Positions 51,872 to 61,687 of a stretch of 64,000 nucleotides of DNA are shown here, piece after piece. Positions within the stretch are counted from its first letter, which is position 1, and the number at the start of each line of letters is the position of its first letter. A model generated the notes under the pieces. It did no database searches and had not been told where the DNA came from. It saw only the letters and a program-made list of their open reading frames with translations. The stretch covers positions 2,046,001 through 2,110,000 of the forward strand of contig NZ_CP025781.1 in NCBI RefSeq assembly GCF_004194535.1. Reading direction: 5' to 3'. Made by a program: the position numbers and the translations under genes. Source of the DNA: Iodobacter fluviatilis. GTDB taxonomy: Bacteria > Pseudomonadota > Gammaproteobacteria > Burkholderiales > Chitinibacteraceae.

Positions 51872-52585
51872 TTATCTAAAGAAATCCGAGCTTTCCCCCA
51901 GCTCGGGTTTACTTTGTCCAATGCCCCGAATCACTTCCCTAAGTAAAGACGCGGTCACTGGCCGTTTTTCGGTCAGGGAAAGATGATTGGCGATATCCAG
52001 ATGCTGATATAGCGTGGGTAAATCGCGTGAAGCGTGGCGTAGTAGATAATCGGCTAGATCATCGCTTAGCTCAAAACCTAAGCTAAAGGCGCGGCGCTTA
52101 AGGGCGTCGGCTTTTTCAGGATCGGATAACGGTTTCAGTTGATACACCAAGCCCCAACCTAAACGCGTGCTTAAATCTGGTCTAAGTAGCAGCAGCATGG
52201 GCGGTTTAGAGCCAGCGGCTAGCAGCAGCCCACCGCCATCTTTCAGCGTATTAAAGTGATCAAATAAGCGAATCTGCTCATCGCGGCTCAGCGCCTCAAC
52301 ATTATCGACGATCAGAGAGGCTTCTTGCGGCAGCGAGCTAGGCAGCGCGTCGTAGGCGGCATCAGTAAAAAAGATTTGAGCGCCAGCGGGTAGCATGGCG
52401 CGCGCGGCGGCGAGTAAGTGGCTCTTGCCACTGCCGCGTTCTCCCCACAAGTAGAGAAAACGCACGTCTCCCTCACCAAGGCTCCAGCAACCAAGTTGGT
52501 AGAGTAGCTCGGCGTTTTCGCCTCGAATAAAGTTCTCAAAAGAGGGCGGGGCTGGCAGTTGTAAGTCCAGCACGAGTTGCTTCAT
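51872..52585 (-). CDS. hda: DnaA regulatory inactivator Hda
   Basis: 237 residues from the ATG at 52585 ([20 protein letters not shown]). A longer in-frame reading to 52777 overlaps purM and is not homologous. AAA+ domain: Walker A-like [18 protein letters not shown], Walker [21 protein letters not shown], and the DnaA-like sensor 2 region in [20 protein letters not shown]. Length matches Hda (about 233). It promotes DnaA-ATP hydrolysis with the sliding clamp, whose N-terminal clamp-binding motif QLVLDLQL is present at residues 3-10. Divergent from purM, the usual arrangement. Confidence 0.93.
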   Translation of the reverse strand: MKQLVLDLQLPAPPSFENFIRGENAELLYQLGCWSLGEGDVRFLYLWGERGSGKSHLLAAARAMLPAGAQIFFTDAAYDALPSSLPQEASLIVDNVEALSRDEQIRLFDHFNTLKDGGGLLLAAGSKPPMLLLLRPDLSTRLGWGLVYQLKPLSDPEKADALKRRAFSLGFELSDDLADYLLRHASRDLPTLYQHLDIANHLSLTEKRPVTASLLREVIRGIGQSKPELGESSDFFR

Positions 52586-52769
52586 GCGGGAGGGGCTCCA
52601 TTGGGTCGATGACGAGCGTGCGGGTGTTTTTTCACAAGATGCGATAAAATGCTTTGCTTTGCAGCAGGTGTTATCCCTTTTAGGGACACTCATCTGCACT
52701 AATATAACGAATGTTCGCCATTCTAGCGCAGAAGCCACTAGTGGCGCTGCCAGTTTCACGAGGCCTTGC

Positions 52770-53807
52770 ATGACCAATCAAAGCTTGAGCTACCGCGATG
52801 CGGGTGTCGATATCGATGCCGGCGATCAGTTGGTTGAAAATATTAAGCCCTACGCCAAGCGTACCATGCGCCCAGAGGTGCTGAGTGGTATTGGCGGTTT
52901 CGGCGGTTTAGTCGAAATCAGTAAAAAATACCAAGAGCCTGTTTTGGTGTCCGGCACCGATGGTGTGGGTACTAAACTCAAGCTCGCTTTCGAGCTAAAT
53001 CGCCACGATACAGTCGGCATTGATCTGGTTGCCATGAGTGTGAATGATATCTTGGTACAGGGTGCCGAGCCATTGTTCTTCCTTGATTACTTTGCCTGCG
53101 GCAAGCTCGATGTGCCAAATGCAACTGAAGTGATTCGTGGTATCGCCTTTGGTTGTGAGCAGGCAGGTTGTGCACTGATCGGTGGTGAAACGGCCGAAAT
53201 GCCTGGCATGTATCCTGCGGGCGAATACGATCTGGCTGGCTTTGCGGTTGGCGTGGTAGAGAAAAGCAAAATCATTACGGGCGACGATATCGTGCCGGGT
53301 GATGTGGTACTTGGTTTGGCATCGAATGGCGCACATTCCAATGGTTACAGCTTGGTGCGTAAAATTATGCACCGCGCTGAAGCGGATTACGCTGCAGAAT
53401 TTGACGGCGGCAAAAGCTTGGCCGATGTGGTGATGGCTCCAACCCGTATTTATGTGAAACCGCTGCTGAAACTTATGCAAGCGATGACCGTCAAAGGGAT
53501 GGCGCATATTACCGGTGGCGGGATCAGCGAAAACGTACCGCGTGTACTGCCAAATAATGTAGTTGCGGCCATCGATGCAAAATCTTGGACCATGCCTAAG
53601 TTATTTCAATGGCTGCAAAAAGAAGGCAATGTGGACGCGCAAGAAATGTACCGCACCTTTAACTGTGGCGTAGGCATGGTGGTGATTATGGCCGCAGATC
53701 AAGCTGCCGCAGCGATTGCCCTGCTTGAAGCCGAAGGTGAAACCGTTTACACACTGGGTACGATCCGTGCCCGCGTGGGTGATGAGCACCAAACGCAAGT
53801 TGCATAA
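52770..53807 (+). CDS. purM: Phosphoribosylformylglycinamidine cyclo-ligase PurM (AIR synthetase)
   Basis: 345 residues, the length of E. coli PurM, from the ATG at 52770 ([20 protein letters not shown]). It converts FGAM to AIR using ATP in purine synthesis. Seen: [20 protein letters not shown], the [20 protein letters not shown] nucleotide site, [40 protein letters not shown] and [15 protein letters not shown]. An upstream in-frame extension to 52584 lies in the hda divergent region and is not homologous. Confidence 0.97.
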   Translation: MTNQSLSYRDAGVDIDAGDQLVENIKPYAKRTMRPEVLSGIGGFGGLVEISKKYQEPVLVSGTDGVGTKLKLAFELNRHDTVGIDLVAMSVNDILVQGAEPLFFLDYFACGKLDVPNATEVIRGIAFGCEQAGCALIGGETAEMPGMYPAGEYDLAGFAVGVVEKSKIITGDDIVPGDVVLGLASNGAHSNGYSLVRKIMHRAEADYAAEFDGGKSLADVVMAPTRIYVKPLLKLMQAMTVKGMAHITGGGISENVPRVLPNNVVAAIDAKSWTMPKLFQWLQKEGNVDAQEMYRTFNCGVGMVVIMAADQAAAAIALLEAEGETVYTLGTIRARVGDEHQTQVA

Positions 53808-53852
53808 ATGGCTGTAGGGGTGGGGCACTAAGGCGTGCACACCCCACAATAC

Positions 53853-53877
53853 AGGGCGAGGGCTCTTACCTCGCCCT
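53853..53877 (+). terminator. Hairpin terminator between purM and purN
   Basis: Perfect 9-bp stem AGGGCGAGG / CCTCGCCCT with a seven-base loop, followed by TTCGCTTTT. It lies 16 bases before the purN start, so it may act as a partial terminator (attenuator) within a purMN unit. Confidence 0.75.
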
Positions 53878-53893
53878 TTCGCTTTTGAGACTT

Positions 53894-54529
53894 ATGAAAA
53901 ATATTGTTATCTTGATTTCTGGCCGTGGCAGCAATATGCAAGCCATTGTGGATGCGCAAATTGCGGGGGCAAATATCTGCGCCGTGATTGCCAACCGCCC
54001 CGATGCCGCAGGCTTGGCGTGGGCTGCAGAGCGTGGCATGGCTACCGCTGTACTGGATCATAAGCTCTACGCTGGGCGTGCGGCGTTTGATACGGCCCTA
54101 GCTGCGCTGATCGATGGCTATGCCCCAGATCTGATCGTGCTGGCGGGCTTTATGCGCATCTTAACGGCTGATTTTGTAAATCATTATGCGGGCCGTCTCA
54201 TCAATATTCATCCTTCACTCTTGCCTGCCTATACCGGCTTAAACACGCACGCACGGGCCTTGGCTGATGGCGTAAAAGTGGCGGGTTGTACCGTACATTT
54301 TGTGACTGCTGAGCTAGATCATGGCCCTATCATTTTGCAAGCCGCTTTGGCTGTGCTTGATGATGATAGCGTAGAGAGCTTATCCAGCAGAATGCTGGTG
54401 CAAGAGCATCTTATTTACCCGCAAGCAGTACGCTGGTTTGTTGAAGATAAGCTGAGCATTGCGGCTGGAAAAGTGCGTGTAGCCAGCCATAGCGCTGCCG
54501 CTGTTTTGATTTCTCCGCCGGTGTTGTGA
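53894..54529 (+). CDS. purN: Phosphoribosylglycinamide formyltransferase PurN
   Basis: 211 residues from the ATG at 53894 (MKNIVILISGRGSNMQAIVD, conserved SGRGSN). 10-formyl-THF-dependent transfer to GAR in purine synthesis. Other motifs: VIANRPDAAGLAWAAERGMA, LIVLAGFMRILTADFVNHYA, the catalytic region GRLINIHPSLLPAYTGLNTH (Asn and His), and VKVAGCTVHFVTAELDHGPI (Asp). It is intact. The stop overlaps the start of the DUF3108 gene by one base (TGATG). Confidence 0.96.
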   Translation: MKNIVILISGRGSNMQAIVDAQIAGANICAVIANRPDAAGLAWAAERGMATAVLDHKLYAGRAAFDTALAALIDGYAPDLIVLAGFMRILTADFVNHYAGRLINIHPSLLPAYTGLNTHARALADGVKVAGCTVHFVTAELDHGPIILQAALAVLDDDSVESLSSRMLVQEHLIYPQAVRWFVEDKLSIAAGKVRVASHSAAAVLISPPVL

Positions 54530-55683
54530 TGGGGCGCTGGCCGGGCTTATTACTGAGTGTGGCCGCGCTGTTGTCGATGCTATTGCATTTGGGCTGGATT
54601 TTTAACGAGCAAATTTATGCTTGGGTCACGCAAAAGCCTTTTACAGAGAGCGAGCTTAAAAAAGTCACGCAAAAATTAAGCGCGATTAAAGATGCCGCTA
54701 GCAGTAAACCGGCAGGGCTGGCTGGGGTTAAGCCTGTTGAAAATCAGGTCGTGTATTTGCAAAAAGGGCAAAAACCGCAGCCCATTGCGCCGGTTCCACC
54801 CAAGGCGCAGCCTAAAGCCAAAGTGAAAACGGTTGCAAGTGCGGTGTTCGTGGCAAAAGCTTCTGAACCGGCTAGCGCAGCCAGTGCGGCAGTGGCAAAA
54901 CCTGTCGTGGCTGTGGCAAGCAGTGTGCCTGAGGTGGCTTCGCAAGTAGCGCAAGTCATTGTGGACTCGCAGCTTGAATCAACATTGCCGCCATTAAAAG
55001 AAAGCCCCTTGATGTTGGAGCAAAGCTATCCGGCGCAGGTAGAGATTACCTATGCTTATGGAATATTTCCGATCCGTATGAGTTGGAAAGCTGAAGCTGG
55101 GCACTATGCTTTGAAGTTGCGCGGTGCTTTGTTTTCTAAATCGCGTGAATTTATTAGCAATGGCGAAGTAGGCCCCGAGGGGGTCATCCCACAACGCTTT
55201 GCTGATTATCGTGACGGCAAAATGATTAATGAGGCGCTATTTGATTGGAAGGCCAAGCAAGTCACCTTAAATGACGGTGGCAGTAGTAAGCTTGAAGCGC
55301 TAAAAACAGGCGATCAAGATATTTTTTCTGCGGCTTTTCAGCTGGCCCTGCAAGGCGCAAAAATGAAAGACTTTACTTTCACCATTGCCAGTGGCCGCAA
55401 AATTTATAAAGACGTGCCGTTTGAAATCAGCGGCCAAGCCAGCTTGCATCTTGGTGATCGACAGATCGAAGCCATTTTGCTGCGCGGGCGCTTTGAGGAC
55501 CGAACGTTTGATTTCTGGCTAGCGCCACAGTGGCATAACATGCCCGTACGGATGACATTATCGCTAGGTAGCGAAGGTAGCTTCGATATCTGGGCCAACG
55601 ATATCAAAATTAATGGCGAAATGGTGTTGGAACCCCCAAGCAATAGCCGTAACGCCAACTCTAACCGCATGATGCGAAGATAA
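54529..55683 (+). CDS. DUF3108 family periplasmic protein
   Basis: 384 residues: an N-terminal membrane anchor (WPGLLLSVAALLSMLLHLGW), a long Pro/Ala/Val-rich linker (residues about 80-150) and a C-terminal DUF3108 domain (QVEITYAYGIFPIRMSWKAE, ALKLRGALFSKSREFISNGE, PQRFADYRDGKMINEALFDW). The fold and function of DUF3108 are not established; it is periplasmic and often neighbours purN in betaproteobacteria. A GTG three bases before the chosen ATG is also possible. It is close to the downstream methyltransferase gene (5 bases). Confidence 0.85.
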   Translation: MGRWPGLLLSVAALLSMLLHLGWIFNEQIYAWVTQKPFTESELKKVTQKLSAIKDAASSKPAGLAGVKPVENQVVYLQKGQKPQPIAPVPPKAQPKAKVKTVASAVFVAKASEPASAASAAVAKPVVAVASSVPEVASQVAQVIVDSQLESTLPPLKESPLMLEQSYPAQVEITYAYGIFPIRMSWKAEAGHYALKLRGALFSKSREFISNGEVGPEGVIPQRFADYRDGKMINEALFDWKAKQVTLNDGGSSKLEALKTGDQDIFSAAFQLALQGAKMKDFTFTIASGRKIYKDVPFEISGQASLHLGDRQIEAILLRGRFEDRTFDFWLAPQWHNMPVRMTLSLGSEGSFDIWANDIKINGEMVLEPPSNSRNANSNRMMRR

Positions 55684-55688
55684 AAGAC

Positions 55689-56956
55689 ATGATTGCTTTA
55701 AACAATAACCGATACCACGCCACTATTTCTGTTCTATCTGAAATGTTGGTTTTTGCTGCCCCATCCGATGCCACCATGTCGCGTTTCTTTCGCAGCAACC
55801 CCAATCTGGGCGGCCAAGATCGCCATATGATCGCTGAGTGTGTTTACGGCATTTTGCGCAATAAAATCCGCCTAGAGTGGGTTTTGGGTAGCCCGGGCAA
55901 TGCACGTAGCTTACTCACTGCTTATTTAGTGGTGGTGGAGCGTCGTAATCTGCGTGAATGTGGCGATTGGTTTCCAGATACCGAAAAAGACACCTTTGCC
56001 CTATGCAAAAGCAAAAAACTAGCTGAAGCACCGGTCTATGTACGTGCTGATTTGCCAGAATGGGTAGTGGCAGATTTAATCGCCGGTGGCATGAGTGATG
56101 CCGATATCCTAGCGCTTGGCGCGGGCCTGCAAGGCGCTGCGGCGCTGGATTTGCGTGTAAACAGTTTAAAAGCCAAACGCGAACAAGTCGCTGCCGAGCT
56201 AAAAGACGTGGGTGGAATTGATACCACGCCAACGCCATACTCACCTTGGGCCTGCGTGTAACGGGCAAGCCTGCCATCAACAAATATCGCGCCTTTACCG
56301 AAGGCCGTGTAGAAGTACAAGACGAAGGCAGCCAGCTTTTGGGCCTGCTTACCGGCGCAAAACGCGGCCAAATGGTGGTGGATTTCTGCGCGGGTGCGGG
56401 CGGTAAAACCCTGCTGCTGGGCGCAATGATGAATTCTAGCGGCCGTTTGTACGCCTTTGATGTATCAGAAAAGCGCCTGAATAACTTCAAGCCACGCTTG
56501 GCCAGATCGGGTCTATCCAACGTAAACGCGCAGCTGATTTCTAGCGAAAATGATCAAAAAATTAAACGCCTAGTTGGCAAAATTGACGCGGTATTGGTGG
56601 ATGCACCTTGCTCTGGTATGGGCACAGTACGCCGTAACCCAGACTTGAAATTCCGCCAAAACCCAGCCAGCGTGCTTGAGTTGAACGCCATGCAAACCAG
56701 TATTTTGGCCTCTGCATCCCGCCTAGTGAAATCTGCAGGGCGCTTGGTTTACGCCACATGCAGCTTCTTGCCTTCAGAAAACGAAGCCATTGTTGAAGCT
56801 TTCCTCGCCGCCAACCCAGATTTCAAACTACTCGACGCACCTGAGCTATTAAAAGCCGAGCAAGTAGAAATCGCACTAACCGGCCCTTACTTCAAACTAT
56901 CGCCACATCTGCATCAGGCCGATGCATTCTTTGCGGCGGTGATGCAAAAAATCTGA
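55689..56956 (+). pseudogene. RsmB/NOP-family rRNA m5C methyltransferase, frameshifted
   Basis: First part (55689-56261) has the NusB-like helices (FFRSNPNLGGQDRHMIAECV) and ends TPTPYSPWACV with a stop. The second frame (to 56956) continues LRVTGKPAINKYRAFTEGRV, the SAM site VVDFCAGAGGKTLLLGAMMN, the AFDVSEKRLNNF motif, DAPCSGMGTVRRNPDLKFRQ and YATCSFLPSENEAI, with both catalytic Cys intact. One missing G at about 56246-56252 (CCTTGGGCCTG should read one base longer) explains the break. Joined, it is about 422 residues of the family. A recent mutation and a base-calling error are equally possible. Confidence 0.88.
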
Positions 56957-56980
56957 TCCTGCGTGTCTTGTGATAATGCA

Positions 56981-57007
56981 AAAAGCCCATCTATGTGATG
57001 GGCTTTT
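56981..57007 (+). terminator. Terminator after the methyltransferase gene
   Basis: Perfect 11-bp stem AAAAGCCCATC / GATGGGCTTTT with a TATGT loop, continuing into more T, 24 bases past the stop. Confidence 0.9.
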
Positions 57008-57075
57008 TTTGGATAGGAATCAATTTATGGCGGAGCAAGGACATGGCTCGAAATAACTGTCCAAAATTAAGCTTT

Positions 57076-57254
57076 CAAAACCCCGTCTCCCCGAGTGATT
57101 TTGTCGGGGATCCAGCCGCGCCACTAGATTCCCGCCTGCGCGGGAATGACGGTATTCCAAGACGTTGATAAGGGCTTAATCAAGCAGGCTCACAAATTTT
57201 CTTTTGATCGAACACCAATTTCCCGCGCTCCATCACGAATAACTGGGGTCAGAA
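57076..57254 (+). repeat. Array repeat unit 1 (REP-like hairpins, gene-tail fragment, MITE left arm)
   Basis: In order: CCCCGA...TCGGGG stem, TTCCCGC-CTGC-GCGGGAA stem, and a stretch whose minus-strand reading is VMERGKLVFDQKKICEPA with a stop at 57180 (a decayed C-terminal gene fragment). Then comes AATAACTGGGGTCAGAA, where the group II intron copy B starts. Units 2 and 3 repeat the same content at 59261 and 59535 with a few substitutions. Confidence 0.8.
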
Positions 57255-59155
57255 GTTCGCAGTAACAGTAATTTAGCTAGCGGGTTAAAGTCCCGCCCGA
57301 GGAATTGTCCATACGCCTCGGTAGTACGAAAGAGCGGCGTTTGAGTAATCAAGGGTCGTGAGTTCTTTACGACAAAGAGGCAGACCGTAACGAAAGTGAA
57401 CCTAGAAGTAGCCTCGTTAACATTGCAGTTGCCGACCTCGTTTCTGTATAGGGAAGGCCGTTGTGCTGATGTGTTGGCAATGGAAGCCACATCCGCGAGC
57501 TGTCGGGGTAGCAGGGGCGGTATGTTTTGGAAGTTAAATTACCCAGTGCTGGAGATCCATCACGGTGGCAGGGAGACTGCCAAGCGCAATGTATAAGGAA
57601 ACGAAATCAGCGCGTATCGTGATGGAAGTCGGAGGGGTTCATAGTACCGTTTGAGATTGAGGGACAACATAACCCCAGTCGAGGGAAGGGACCCTGCTTT
57701 GTTCATGCAACTGAAGAGCTGAGGATCAGGAGATTGCCATGTTGCTAATCACTCCGAATGAGATCAGGACGCTACAGAGGAAGCTGTACATCAAAGCCAA
57801 GCAGGAACCAAACTATCGTTTCTACGCACTCTACGACAAGATTTACTGTGCTGACATCCTCAAGTTAGCGTGGCGACTGGTCAAGGCAAACAAGGGCAGT
57901 CCTGGGGTTGATGGGATTGACTTTGCTGCCATAGAAAGCGGCGAAGGGGTAGATTGCTACTTGTCGGTAATTAGTCAGGAACTGCAAGATAAAAGCTACC
58001 GGACTGGGGCAATCAAGCGCGTCATGATTCCCAAAGCGGATGGCAGTTTGCGTCCACTCGGGATTCCGACGATACGAGATCGCGTGGTTCAGATGGCGAC
58101 CAAGCTGGTGATGGAGCCTATCTTTGAGGCGGATTTTTGCGAGCACTCCTATGGGTTTCGCCCAAGGAAATCAGCACATCAAGCAATAGACGCCATTGCA
58201 GAAGCTTTGTGGCAAGGTAAAACGCAGGTCATCGATGCTGATTTGTCGAAGTATTTCGACAGCATTCCTCACGCTAAACTGATGGCCACGGTAGCTGAGC
58301 GCATTGTGGATGGGGCTGTACTGGCCTTGATTCAACAATGGCTTAAAGCGCCGGTTATTGGAAAAAGTGAGAATGGAAAAGCGGCAACGGTCAGTGGAGG
58401 AAAAGGGCAGCGCAAGGGCACGCCGCAAGGTGGGGTGATTTCTCCGTTGCTATCGAACCTTTACTTACATCTACTGGATAGAATCTGGCATCGCCACAAT
58501 ATAGGGAAGAAACTACAAGCGAGCTTGGTGCGGTATGCCGATGACTTTGTAGTGCTCTGCCGTGGCGAGACCCAAAGCCCGCTGGCGCATATGAAGTGGA
58601 TATTGGATCGGCTGGAATTGACGCTTAACGAAAGCAAGACAAAAATTGTTGATGCTAAAGCCGCGTCATTTCTATTTCTGGGATTTGATTTGCGCACGAA
58701 CCTATCCGCTAAAGGCACTCGCTATCCCTATATTGAGGCCTCAGCTAAATCGGTAGAGAAAATCAAGACGCGACTAAATGAAATTACTGGAAGAACCCAA
58801 ACATGGCGACCAATTGAAGAGGTGGTGCGAGATTTAAATCAAGCATTACGCGGTTGGTCGAGTTACTTCCATTACCGGAATTCATCCAAGCAATTTTATA
58901 AAGTGAAGCGTCATTCAGAAGAACGGCTAAGGATACATCTTCGCAAACGGCACAAAGTCAGCGATTGGAAAACGAGCATGCTCCGTTATCCAAGGCGGGT
59001 GCTAAATGAGCGATACGGTTTGTATTCATTACCGACAGCAGCAGGTTGGAAATCAGCGCATGCTTGATGTGAAGAACATCGGAAAGCCGTGTGCGGGAAA
59101 ATCGCATGCACGGTTTGATGAGGGAGGGCAGGTGAAAACCTGCTCTCTACTCTAC
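57255..59155 (+). mobile_element. Group II intron, full length 1901 bp (copy B)
   Basis: Same boundaries (GTTCGCAG ... CTCTACTCTAC), length and sequence as copy A at 14721 over all parts I compared. Inserted in repeat unit 1 with 3' exon CAAAATTAAATCC. The 5' exon ends GGGGTCAGAA. Confidence 0.95.
57739..59067 (+). CDS. ltrA: Group II intron reverse transcriptase/maturase (copy B)
   Basis: 442 residues, identical in translation to the copy A protein at 15205, with the intact YADD site, GTPQGG block and maturase domain. No damage is seen, so it can presumably act on all copies of the intron in trans. Confidence 0.95.
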   Translation: MLLITPNEIRTLQRKLYIKAKQEPNYRFYALYDKIYCADILKLAWRLVKANKGSPGVDGIDFAAIESGEGVDCYLSVISQELQDKSYRTGAIKRVMIPKADGSLRPLGIPTIRDRVVQMATKLVMEPIFEADFCEHSYGFRPRKSAHQAIDAIAEALWQGKTQVIDADLSKYFDSIPHAKLMATVAERIVDGAVLALIQQWLKAPVIGKSENGKAATVSGGKGQRKGTPQGGVISPLLSNLYLHLLDRIWHRHNIGKKLQASLVRYADDFVVLCRGETQSPLAHMKWILDRLELTLNESKTKIVDAKAASFLFLGFDLRTNLSAKGTRYPYIEASAKSVEKIKTRLNEITGRTQTWRPIEEVVRDLNQALRGWSSYFHYRNSSKQFYKVKRHSEERLRIHLRKRHKVSDWKTSMLRYPRRVLNERYGLYSLPTAAGWKSAHA

Positions 59156-59260
59156 CAAAATTAAATCCTACGATGCTTAATGCTCTTAGAGCTAAAGAAA
59201 GCGGATTTAACTTTACTCTGACCCCAGTTATTCTCCAGTTATTCTGACCTCAGTTATTTT

Positions 59261-59422
59261 AAAACCCCGTCATCCCCGAGTGATTTTGTCGGGGATCCAG
59301 CAGCGCCACTAGATTCCCATCTGCGTGGGAATGACGGTATTCCGCGTCGTTGATAAGGGCTTAATCAAGCAGGCTCACAAATTTTCTTTTGATCAAGCAC
59401 CAACTTCCCGCGTTCCATCACG
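59261..59422 (+). repeat. Array repeat unit 2 (upstream part of intron-free copy)
   Basis: Same content as unit 1 with a changed second hairpin: TTCCCAT-CTGC-GTGGGAA instead of TTCCCGC-CTGC-GCGGGAA. The G-C pair next to the TTCCC/GGGAA stem has become A-T, and the next pair C-G has become T-G, so pairing is kept. The minus-strand gene-tail fragment reads VMERGKLVLDQKKICEPA (stop at 59365). Confidence 0.8.
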
Positions 59423-59516
59423 AATAACTGGGGTCAGAACAACATTAAATCCTACTATGCTTAATGCTCTTAGAGCTAAAGAAAGCGGATTTAACTTTAC
59501 TCTGACCCCAGTTATT
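59423..59516 (+). repeat. Intact, intron-free MITE-like repeat (94 bp)
   Basis: Perfect 16-bp terminal inverted repeats AATAACTGGGGTCAGA and TCTGACCCCAGTTATT, and inner inverted TTAAATCC / GGATTTAA. It encodes nothing. This is the empty target: the sequence GGGGTCAGAACAACATTAAA is interrupted by the intron, after CAGAA, in four other copies. Palindromic structure and small size suggest a non-autonomous element; its mobilising enzyme is not in the window. Confidence 0.9.
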
Positions 59517-59534
59517 TTTTGACCTCAGTTATTT

Positions 59535-59714
59535 CAAAACCCCGTCATCCCCGAGTGATTTTGTCGGGGATCCAGCCGCGCCACTAGATTCCCGCCTGCG
59601 CGGGAATGACGGTATTCCAAGACGTTGATAAGGGCTTAATCAAGCAGGCTCACAAATTTTCTTTTGATCAAGCACCAACTTCCCGCGTTCCATCACGAAT
59701 AACTGGGGTCAGAA
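59535..59714 (+). repeat. Array repeat unit 3 (with MITE left arm)
   Basis: Third copy of the unit, hairpins as in unit 1, gene-tail fragment as in unit 2 (minus-strand stop at 59640), ending in AATAACTGGGGTCAGAA at the start of intron copy C. The mixed character suggests exchange between units. Confidence 0.8.
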
Positions 59715-61615
59715 GTTCGCAGTAACAGTAATTTAGCTAGCGGGTTAAAGTCCCGCCCGAGGAATTGTCCATACGCCTCGGTAGTACGAAAGAGCGGCGT
59801 TTGAGTAATCAAGGGTCGTGAGTTCTTTACGACAAAGAGGCAGACCGTAACGAAAGTGAACCTAGAAGTAGCCTCGTTAACATTGCAGTTGCCGACCTCG
59901 TTTCTGTATAGGGAAGGCCGTTGTGCTGATGTGTTGGCAATGGAAGCCACATCCGCGAGCTGTCGGGGTAGCAGGGGCGGTATGTTTTGGAAGTTAAATT
60001 ACCCAGTGCTGGAGATCCATCACGGTGGCAGGGAGACTGCCAAGCGCAATGTATAAGGAAACGAAATCAGCGCGTATCGTGATGGAAGTCGGAGGGGTTC
60101 ATAGTACCGTTTGAGATTGAGGGACAACATAACCCCAGTCGAGGGAAGGGACCCTGCTTTGTTCATGCAACTGAAGAGCTGAGGATCAGGAGATTGCCAT
60201 GTTGCTAATCACTCCGAATGAGATCAGGACGCTACAGAGGAAGCTGTACATCAAAGCCAAGCAGGAACCAAACTATCGTTTCTACGCACTCTACGACAAG
60301 ATTTACTGTGCTGACATCCTCAAGTTAGCGTGGCGACTGGTCAAGGCAAACAAGGGCAGTCCTGGGGTTGATGGGATTGACTTTGCTGCCATAGAAAGCG
60401 GCGAAGGGGTAGATTGCTACTTGTCGGTAATTAGTCAGGAACTGCAAGATAAAAGCTACCGGACTGGGGCAATCAAGCGCGTCATGATTCCCAAAGCGGA
60501 TGGCAGTTTGCGTCCACTCGGGATTCCGACGATACGAGATCGCGTGGTTCAGATGGCGACCAAGCTGGTGATGGAGCCTATCTTTGAGGCGGATTTTTGC
60601 GAGCACTCCTATGGGTTTCGCCCAAGGAAATCAGCACATCAAGCAATAGACGCCATTGCAGAAGCTTTGTGGCAAGGTAAAACGCAGGTCATCGATGCTG
60701 ATTTGTCGAAGTATTTCGACAGCATTCCTCACGCTAAACTGATGGCCACGGTAGCTGAGCGCATTGTGGATGGGGCTGTACTGGCCTTGATTCAACAATG
60801 GCTTAAAGCGCCGGTTATTGGAAAAAGTGAGAATGGAAAAGCGGCAACGGTCAGTGGAGGAAAAGGGCAGCGCAAGGGCACGCCGCAAGGTGGGGTGATT
60901 TCTCCGTTGCTATCGAACCTTTACTTACATCTACTGGATAGAATCTGGCATCGCCACAATATAGGGAAGAAACTACAAGCGAGCTTGGTGCGGTATGCCG
61001 ATGACTTTGTAGTGCTCTGCCGTGGCGAGACCCAAAGCCCGCTGGCGCATATGAAGTGGATATTGGATCGGCTGGAATTGACGCTTAACGAAAGCAAGAC
61101 AAAAATTGTTGATGCTAAAGCCGCGTCATTTCTATTTCTGGGATTTGATTTGCGCACGAACCTATCCGCTAAAGGCACTCGCTATCCCTATATTGAGGCC
61201 TCAGCTAAATCGGTAGAGAAAATCAAGACGCGACTAAATGAAATTACTGGAAGAACCCAAACATGGCGACCAATTGAAGAGGTGGTGCGAGATTTAAATC
61301 AAGCATTACGCGGTTGGTCGAGTTACTTCCATTACCGGAATTCATCCAAGCAATTTTATAAAGTGAAGCGTCATTCAGAAGAACGGCTAAGGATACATCT
61401 TCGCAAACGGCACAAAGTCAGCGATTGGAAAACGAGCATGCTCCGTTATCCAAGGCGGGTGCTAAATGAGCGATACGGTTTGTATTCATTACCGACAGCA
61501 GCAGGTTGGAAATCAGCGCATGCTTGATGTGAAGAACATCGGAAAGCCGTGTGCGGGAAAATCGCATGCACGGTTTGATGAGGGAGGGCAGGTGAAAACC
61601 TGCTCTCTACTCTAC
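59715..61615 (+). mobile_element. Group II intron, full length 1901 bp (copy C)
   Basis: Same boundaries, length and sequence as copies A and B. The 3' exon here is CAACATTAAATCC, exactly as in the empty copy at 59423, so the insertion is perfectly precise. The downstream repeat body ends TCTGACCCCAGTTATT at 61679-61694. Confidence 0.95.
60199..61527 (+). CDS. ltrA: Group II intron reverse transcriptase/maturase (copy C)
   Basis: 442 residues, identical in translation to copies A and B, all RT and maturase motifs intact. Confidence 0.95.
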   Translation: MLLITPNEIRTLQRKLYIKAKQEPNYRFYALYDKIYCADILKLAWRLVKANKGSPGVDGIDFAAIESGEGVDCYLSVISQELQDKSYRTGAIKRVMIPKADGSLRPLGIPTIRDRVVQMATKLVMEPIFEADFCEHSYGFRPRKSAHQAIDAIAEALWQGKTQVIDADLSKYFDSIPHAKLMATVAERIVDGAVLALIQQWLKAPVIGKSENGKAATVSGGKGQRKGTPQGGVISPLLSNLYLHLLDRIWHRHNIGKKLQASLVRYADDFVVLCRGETQSPLAHMKWILDRLELTLNESKTKIVDAKAASFLFLGFDLRTNLSAKGTRYPYIEASAKSVEKIKTRLNEITGRTQTWRPIEEVVRDLNQALRGWSSYFHYRNSSKQFYKVKRHSEERLRIHLRKRHKVSDWKTSMLRYPRRVLNERYGLYSLPTAAGWKSAHA

Positions 61616-61687
61616 CAACATTAAATCCTACTATGCTTAATGCTCTTAGAGCTAAAGAAAGCGGATTTAATTTTACTCTGACCCCAG

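Noticed and set aside
57076-59714. CRISPR array
   Set aside because: The repeats are hundreds of bases long, contain intron insertions and have no short regular spacers; no cas genes in the window.
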